From IMG/VR virus record IMGVR_UViG_3300032086_003527, positions 1 through 44,859 of that record: a stretch of DNA of 44,859 nt; one strand, 5' to 3'. The translations under genes and the position numbers were made by a program. This stretch comes from a virus. The notes under the pieces are model-generated. The model was not told where the DNA came from. It saw nothing but the letters and a program-made list of their open reading frames with translations, and made no database searches. Below, in pieces: positions 41,774 through 44,859 of the stretch; position 1 is the first letter of the stretch, and every line of letters begins with the position of its first letter.

Positions 41774-41815
41774 ACCCCTCCAAAAGTTCTAAGTGAAAAG
41801 AACTTTTAAAGGGGT
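41774..41815 (-). promoter_or_regulatory. hairpin sequestering the ribosome-binding site of the 56-aa gene
   Basis: The strand can pair ACCCCT (41774-41779) with AGGGGT (41810-41815) and AAAAGTTC (41782-41789) with GAACTTTT (41800-41807). This makes a 14-bp stem with a 2x2 internal loop and a 10-nt loop. In the mRNA the 3' arm contains the GGAGGGG Shine-Dalgarno sequence. There is no U-run after the stem in the direction of transcription, so it does not read as a simple terminator. Confidence 0.65.
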
Positions 41816-41830
41816 TACTATCCCTGATAT

Positions 41831-41838
41831 TATTTACA
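41831..41838 (-). promoter_or_regulatory. possible late promoter upstream of the 56-aa gene
   Basis: The minus strand reads TTTGTAAATAATA; TGTAAATA differs from TATAAATA at one base. It overlaps the start of the ferredoxin-to-56-aa gap and would begin transcripts close to the 5' edge of the hairpin at 41774-41815. Confidence 0.3.
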
Positions 41839-41840
41839 AA

Positions 41841-42131
41841 TCAGTATAGTTCGTCTTCTTTATTTGTTTCAATTACACAATCCGAGGTGGGTCGGGCTAC
41901 ACATGTAAGAACAAAACCAGCATCAAGTTGATCATCATCAAGGAAAGATTGATCTTCTTGGTCAACAGTACCCTCAACGATACGTCCTGCACAAGAGGAA
42001 CATGCTCCCGCACGACAAGAATAATTGATGTCTACACCTTGTTCTTCTGCAGCATCCAAAATCGAAGTGTCTTCATCACATATGATGTTGACTTCACCAT
42101 CATCAGTGATCAGGGTAACGTTGTAACTCAT
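41841..42131 (-). CDS. petF: [2Fe-2S] plant-type ferredoxin
   Basis: A soluble electron carrier that takes electrons from photosystem I and passes them to reductases. The cluster ligands are Cys39, Cys44, Cys47 ([13 protein letters not shown]) and Cys77 (LTCVARP), the full C-x4-C-x2-C...C set of chloroplast/cyanobacterial ferredoxins. Length is 96 aa, as usual. The acidic surface ([20 protein letters not shown]) fits docking to reductases. The start ATG overlaps the stop of the 48-aa gene (ATGA). Phage ferredoxin supplying reductant to phage or host enzymes is documented in cyanophages; its partner here is unknown. Confidence 0.96.
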   Translation of the reverse strand: MSYNVTLITDDGEVNIICDEDTSILDAAEEQGVDINYSCRAGACSSCAGRIVEGTVDQEDQSFLDDDQLDAGFVLTCVARPTSDCVIETNKEDELY

Positions 42132-42274
42132 TTGCCTTGTCCGCGATAACGTTTTTTCTTGTGGTTTGCCGAAGAAGCGGCATATTTAGTGTGTTGTCCC
42201 ATTCCTTGCCGAGTTTTTTTCGGTTTGGATTCAATCATTACCTTCCCTGTCAGGGAGGCTTTAAGTTTCGCCAT
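42128..42274 (-). CDS. 48-aa basic protein, unknown
   Basis: ATG 42274 to TGA 42128. The product is strongly basic: [20 protein letters not shown] at the start, a [11 protein letters not shown] middle and a [11 protein letters not shown] tail. Such small Arg/Lys-rich proteins usually bind nucleic acid or ribosomes, but I cannot say which. It overlaps the 55-aa gene upstream by 14 nt and ferredoxin downstream by 4 nt (ATGA), so it is part of one translational chain. Its coding sequence contains CTAAATA at 42183-42189 on the minus strand, a possible late box for ferredoxin. Confidence 0.68.
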   Translation of the reverse strand: MAKLKASLTGKVMIESKPKKTRQGMGQHTKYAASSANHKKKRYRGQGK

Positions 42275-42428
42275 GTCTTACTAGTTCTACAATAGATGGA
42301 TCAGGATGACCTGACTCGTAGTATTCTACAGCCAGGTCTTGGATTTTGTCAAGAGCATCGTTTTCATCATCAGTCGAGTAAACGAGCTCGCGGCCGACGT
42401 AGACCTCAAATAACCCGAGTTTTTTCAT
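42261..42428 (-). CDS. 55-aa acidic protein, unknown
   Basis: ATG 42428 to TAA 42261, with TAGGA a few bases upstream. The product starts MKKLGLFEVYVGRELVYSTD, continues in a DENDALDKIQDLAVEYYESG helix and ends with [11 protein letters not shown]. The two beta strands followed by a helix look like a small folded protein with net negative charge. It overlaps the glycosyltransferase stop by 23 nt and the 48-aa start by 14 nt. No family recognised. Confidence 0.65.
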   Translation of the reverse strand: MKKLGLFEVYVGRELVYSTDDENDALDKIQDLAVEYYESGHPDPSIVELVRHGET

Positions 42429-43158
42429 GTCCTACGCGAATCTTGGGATCACACCAGATTTCATAACCCATCTTCTTGGCATCAAGACAGAAAGACACGT
42501 CCTCACCACACATGTCCTGCACCTCACCACTCTCAAAGACTTGCATCTGAGGGGCAAACCAAGGGTACTCCAAGTTCTCAAAGACACCCTTCTTAATCAA
42601 CACCCATCCGAAACCTGTGTAATCCACGGTGAATGGTTTGCGACGTTTTGAGATTGTCTCAACGGTTTCGTGGTTCATCACACCACGGTTCTTCACAAAG
42701 TCATCCTCTTCAAGCCAGTGAGCAACGGAAGTCGTGTGTCCATCTTCGGTTGCATACCAACCAGCTGCGATCTCCTTTTCAAGTCCGAGTTGGAACAAAC
42801 GATAAAAACTCTCAGTACTGAAAACAATGTCGTTATCAATCCAGAGTTGATAGTCATATTCGAGTTTGCCGTCCCATGGAATCTGATTCTTTCCACGCAG
42901 GACGTTCGCTCCAAGTACCTTGCATCGTGCAAAGTTCACCATGGAACTATAGTCTTGTGAAATCTGAATGCTTGCACCACTCTGTACGAGATCAAAACAG
43001 AGTTGTACGAAGTTCTTTAAGAACGTATAAGAACATCCACGACCAGGAAGACAGAACACAATCTTCTTACCCTGGATCTCTCTCTTACACAGTTCAATGT
43101 CGAAATCATCTACAGGGGCAGACGGCGCTGCGGCCTGTACTTTAAATCCTTTTGCCAT
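42406..43158 (-). CDS. glycosyltransferase-like protein (GT-A fold)
   Basis: A 250-aa protein whose layout fits a GT-A nucleotide-sugar transferase: an N-terminal beta-alpha region (KKIVFCLPGRGCSYTFLKNF), a domain with WIDNDIVF at residues 107-113 where DND takes the place of the metal-binding DxD, and the C-terminal part GFGWVLIKKGVFENL, then CGEDVSFCLDAKKMGYEI with an ED pair and IRVGHEK. Phage glycosyltransferases can modify DNA bases, virion proteins or host lipopolysaccharide; the sequence does not tell which. It is transcribed from a strong sigma-70-like promoter and overlaps the 55-aa gene. Confidence 0.78.
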   Translation of the reverse strand: MAKGFKVQAAAPSAPVDDFDIELCKREIQGKKIVFCLPGRGCSYTFLKNFVQLCFDLVQSGASIQISQDYSSMVNFARCKVLGANVLRGKNQIPWDGKLEYDYQLWIDNDIVFSTESFYRLFQLGLEKEIAAGWYATEDGHTTSVAHWLEEDDFVKNRGVMNHETVETISKRRKPFTVDYTGFGWVLIKKGVFENLEYPWFAPQMQVFESGEVQDMCGEDVSFCLDAKKMGYEIWCDPKIRVGHEKTRVI

Positions 43159-43183
43159 GAAAAATTCTCAGTGGTTTAATGTA

Positions 43184-43213
43184 ATCATACCATGTATATA
43201 GGAGCTCGGTCAA
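43184..43213 (-). promoter_or_regulatory. sigma-70-like promoter for the glycosyltransferase cluster
   Basis: On the minus strand TTGACC (43208-43213) and TATGAT (43184-43189) are separated by 18 nt. The -10 is preceded by TGG, an extended -10 element. It overlaps the end of the oxygenase gene (stop at 43210-43212) and lies about 25 nt before the glycosyltransferase start. It is a host-type promoter, suggesting expression before the late phase. Confidence 0.6.
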
Positions 43214-43767
43214 TACTTCACATTTGAAATATTGAACGAAATTGAAATACGATCTTCATTTGATAAATTGGCAGTAACACTATGAAATACCCAAGAAGGG
43301 AATATCATCATTAAGTTATTACTCCCAACAATTTGCATCGAATTAAGACCATTCGTAAAATATTTTTGATCGTTTGATGTTGAAATAATCCCTCTCGGAT
43401 CATTAAATGTTATGTTACCAGATTCTTTGGGTAACATAACATAATATACACCACTCCAATAATTACCGGCAAATGGATCGTGATTATGATCTACGTTATA
43501 TGATCCTGGTGGATTGATATTCACCCATGAAAATAAATCATATGATTGAATTGGTTTGTCCTCCAATTCCATCTCTTTTATCATTAAATGAATGGCTTCT
43601 TCAAGTTCATCATCTCGAAAACCATGTCCTTGATATGCACCCCTCCCAGACCTTTGAGTATTCGGATTCTCCTCTTTAAATTCTAAGCATTTCTTTTCGA
43701 GTCGCTCTAAGTCTAATTCATGTTCCTTGATGTAGATATCAGTCGGAAATGCTGAAAATTTTTCCAT
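43210..43767 (-). CDS. 2OG-Fe(II) oxygenase-like protein
   Basis: A 185-aa protein. The core reads WVNINPPGSYNVDHNHDPFA (residues 81-100), SGVYYVMLPKESGNITFNDP, then MMIFPSWVFHSVTAN (153-167) and DRISISFNI (172-180). His94/His96 followed by Asp97, a distal His162 and Arg173 match the iron and 2-oxoglutarate sites of the small phage family I know as putative 2OG-Fe(II) oxygenases. The substrate is unknown; phage members are guessed to modify nucleic acid or protein. The start overlaps the 55-aa gene upstream by 1 nt (TAATG). Confidence 0.82.
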   Translation of the reverse strand: MEKFSAFPTDIYIKEHELDLERLEKKCLEFKEENPNTQRSGRGAYQGHGFRDDELEEAIHLMIKEMELEDKPIQSYDLFSWVNINPPGSYNVDHNHDPFAGNYWSGVYYVMLPKESGNITFNDPRGIISTSNDQKYFTNGLNSMQIVGSNNLMMIFPSWVFHSVTANLSNEDRISISFNISNVKY

Positions 43768-43934
43768 TAATAAGAAGCCTCCTCATCCCTTTCTTGTTCT
43801 AACGTTTCAATCTCAATCTCTCCGAGTTTGATTTTCTCGGAACGTAAGAGATCCTCCAGTTCGTCCGTTGAAAGACTCACACGTTCTACGTCGTTTGTTC
43901 CTTTCTTATAAACATGAAACACTCGATCAGTCAT
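43767..43934 (-). CDS. 55-aa acidic helical protein, unknown
   Basis: ATG 43934 to TAA 43767, with a good site GAGGAG 5 nt upstream. It starts MTDRVFHVYKKGTNDVERVS and the rest is an acidic helix (DELEDLLRSEKIKLGEIEIE). The charge and length suggest a small regulatory or binding protein, but the family is unknown to me. It overlaps both the 43-aa basic gene (ATGA) and the oxygenase gene (TAATG), so all three are translated together. Confidence 0.72.
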   Translation of the reverse strand: MTDRVFHVYKKGTNDVERVSLSTDELEDLLRSEKIKLGEIEIETLEQERDEEASY

Positions 43935-44062
43935 TTTCTCCTCTTATTACCTGATGCAGTCCTGCGAGATCCACCATTACGCAATGCACGGTTTGAATGT
44001 TTGTTCATCTTTCGGGTTTGTGCGGCTTTTCGATATCCTGCACGTTGTCTTTGAGATGCCAT
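43931..44062 (-). CDS. 43-aa Arg/Lys-rich protein
   Basis: ATG 44062 to TGA 43931; GGGAG lies 7 nt upstream. The product is MASQRQRAGYRKAAQTRKMN followed by KHSNRALRNGGSRRTASGNK and RRK: about a third Arg and Lys, no acidic residues. It looks like a nucleic-acid-binding or ribosome-associated peptide. A longer frame over the same DNA (43977-44177) is a shadow. It is the first gene after the 220-nt non-coding gap. Confidence 0.68.
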   Translation of the reverse strand: MASQRQRAGYRKAAQTRKMNKHSNRALRNGGSRRTASGNKRRK

Positions 44063-44282
44063 ACAGTTCTCCCAGAACATTATAATTTATCGACCTTGGG
44101 GCGTCTTTGTGGCCCACGGAAATTTTTTTGAGGGCCACGGAAAAGTGTTGCGTTTTATATGGCTCTCGTGGACGCATACTTTTATAGATTAGGGAAGTTA
44201 GCGGTTTTATATACTAAGGGGTCAGGGGGGTATACATAAAACCCCCATCAACTGCTCGACCGCTGCTAGAGCACGAAGCACC
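44063..44282 (-). promoter_or_regulatory. 220-nt non-coding gap with repeats and hairpin
   Basis: No gene is seen here. The gap holds: a hairpin GGGGGT/ACCCCC with a 9-nt loop (44226-44246), 37 nt after the stop of the 73-aa gene; three TATAAAA boxes on the minus strand (44153-44159, 44180-44186, 44205-44211) spaced 27 and 25 nt; a direct repeat CCACGGAAA at 44114-44122 and 44135-44143; and TATAAT at 44079-44084 close to the 43-aa gene. It probably ends transcription from the right and starts it leftward; which box is used is unknown. Confidence 0.45.
44226..44246 (-). terminator. possible stem-loop terminator after the 73-aa gene
   Basis: GGGGGT (44226-44231) pairs with ACCCCC (44241-44246). 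The stem is short but GC-rich and lies downstream of a stop codon. It is not followed by a run of U on either strand, so it is at best a factor-independent terminator of atypical form or an RNA-processing or stability hairpin. Confidence 0.3.
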
Positions 44283-44504
44283 TCAGCCGGTCGTCTTGAA
44301 GTAGGCCCCCTGGTTGCCCTCCATCACCAGATCACGGCTCCCAGTGGCGTGGCCGCCATACGCTTGACCTCGGCGGTTGGTGTTGGTGCGGGGTCCTTTG
44401 GTCATGCTGAACACCAGCTCAGACTTGCGGGGTTTGCGGGTGGGCAGTTTGGTCACGGTGAACTCGCCAGAAGCAATGCGAGCATCAAGTTCGGAACGGG
44501 TCAT
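44283..44504 (-). CDS. 73-aa basic protein in GC-rich segment, unknown
   Basis: The product starts MTRSELDARIASGEFTVTKL and continues with PTRKPRKSELVFSMTKGPRT and a Gly/Ser/His tail. It is basic and soluble with no membrane segment. The codons end mostly in G or C, unlike the AT-rich genes to the left. The start is preceded by an A/C-rich leader without a Shine-Dalgarno site, 17 nt downstream of TATACTGGCCA. The 83-aa gene upstream has the same leader design. No family recognised. Confidence 0.68.
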   Translation of the reverse strand: MTRSELDARIASGEFTVTKLPTRKPRKSELVFSMTKGPRTNTNRRGQAYGGHATGSRDLVMEGNQGAYFKTTG

Positions 44505-44532
44505 GGTGTTGGTTGGTGACTTGGCCAGTATA
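44505..44532 (-). promoter_or_regulatory. promoter/leader of the 73-aa gene, repeated copy 1
   Basis: The minus strand has TATACTGGCCA at 44522-44532, a -10-like TATACT, then AGTCACCAACCAACACC before ATGACC. No -35 box is clear. The same TATACTGGCCA stands before the 83-aa gene (44834-44844). Confidence 0.5.
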
Positions 44533-44559
44533 CACGAAAGAGGGGAGAGGGCGAGACCC

Positions 44560-44811
44560 TCACAGTTCCTGCATCATCTCCAGCATCTCGTCTGCATCGA
44601 TGGCGGGGTCAGTCCATGCCACGTCGTCACCCGTCATGGTGCGGGCACAGTTGTCCATGCACCGTTGGAAGATCGCCCAGGGGTTGTCGCCCTTCTCACA
44701 ATACTCGACGCACGCTTTGGCGGTGTTGTACAGGAAGCGGTCGTTCTGAATCCACAGGGAGGCATTCCAGGTTTCGTAGTTTGCCCAACCGTTGTAAGTG
44801 GTGGTGGTCAT
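44560..44811 (-). CDS. 83-aa protein of the YNGWxNYETWN family
   Basis: The N-terminus TTYNGWANYETWNASLWIQN is the signature of a small family I know from phages and bacteria, of unknown function. The rest holds two CxxxC-like pairs (ACVEYCEKGDN, RCMDNCARTM) in a helical protein that ends DADEMLEMMQEL. The coding sequence is GC-rich (roughly 60 percent by eye). The start lies 22 nt after a TATACTGGCCA box and has no Shine-Dalgarno site. Likely acquired from a GC-rich phage or host; the direction of transfer is unknown. Confidence 0.8.
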   Translation of the reverse strand: MTTTTYNGWANYETWNASLWIQNDRFLYNTAKACVEYCEKGDNPWAIFQRCMDNCARTMTGDDVAWTDPAIDADEMLEMMQEL

Positions 44812-44859
44812 GTCGTTTGGTTTGTTTGGTATGTGGCCAGTATAGGGCCCCTAGGGGCA
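44812..44859 (-). promoter_or_regulatory. promoter/leader of the 83-aa gene, repeated copy 2, with 12-bp palindrome
   Basis: TATACTGGCCA (44834-44844, minus strand) precedes an A/C-rich leader (ACCAAACAAACCAAACGAC) and ATGACC, as in copy 1. Upstream of the box is the perfect palindrome GCCCCTAGGGGC (44847-44858), a possible operator or terminator stem cut by the window edge. Confidence 0.5.

Noticed and set aside
43977-44177. 66-aa minus-strand open frame
   Set aside because: It overlaps most of the 43-aa basic gene in another frame. The shorter frame has a good ribosome-binding site and an ATGA overlap with its neighbour, so the longer one is a shadow.
1-44859. tRNA genes, CRISPR arrays, insertion sequences, attachment sites
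   Set aside because: The gaps are too short or lack cloverleaf features, no regularly spaced repeat-spacer pattern exists, and no transposase or terminal inverted repeats were seen by eye. A tRNA scan would be needed to exclude tRNAs fully.

Overview
This window reads as part of the genome of a T4-like marine cyanophage (myovirus), most plausibly one infecting Synechococcus. The evidence is a recognisable T4 baseplate and neck gene set (gp25, gp6, a gp7-position giant, gp8, gp13, gp14, gp15, gp16) next to phage-borne cyanobacterial metabolism genes: plastoquinol terminal oxidase, 6-phosphogluconate dehydrogenase, glucose-6-phosphate dehydrogenase and a plant-type [2Fe-2S] ferredoxin. Nearly everything is on the minus strand, tightly packed with 1-26 nt overlaps. 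The exception is a plus-strand cassette at 8.4-10.0 kb.

Layout, left to right (most genes run right to left). 1-3163: a partial membrane protein, then zwf, gnd and the oxidase gene in one overlapping operon. 3244-3926: three small genes, two with membrane segments. 4013-8365: four virion-type genes, two of whose products start like the capsid-targeting peptide of T4 internal proteins. 8430-10045: three plus-strand genes whose products look Sec-exported. 9960-11180: three membrane-anchored or Pro-rich proteins. 11173-15792: small terminase gp16 and neck/tail-completion proteins gp15, gp14 and gp13. 15829-18440: tail-fibre-like and small virion proteins. 18437-41544: a 2510-aa structural protein, gp8, a 3884-aa protein in the gp7 position, gp6 and gp25. 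41597-44062: small genes, ferredoxin, a glycosyltransferase, a 2OG-Fe(II) oxygenase-like protein and basic small proteins. 44283-44811: two GC-rich genes with a shared promoter/leader.

How they work together: the structural block builds the neck and baseplate and appears to be driven by several T4-type late promoters (TATAAATA, GATAAATA, CATAAATA and CTAAATA variants), which I find at gene junctions. The oxidase-gnd-zwf operon and the glycosyltransferase instead have candidate sigma-70-like promoters. This fits early redirection of host carbon flux to NADPH and ribose phosphate, with the oxidase as an electron valve. Ferredoxin would add a reductant carrier.

The least explained parts are: the exported three-gene cassette, whose third gene lacks an obvious start; the giant gp7-position protein, which carries a probable seven-bladed propeller and a degenerate YHYH domain; beta modules shared among many virion proteins; a hairpin that sequesters the ribosome-binding site of a 56-aa Cys-rich protein; and the GC-rich right end. 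All functional calls rest on reading motifs by eye and on remembered family sequences; no search was run.
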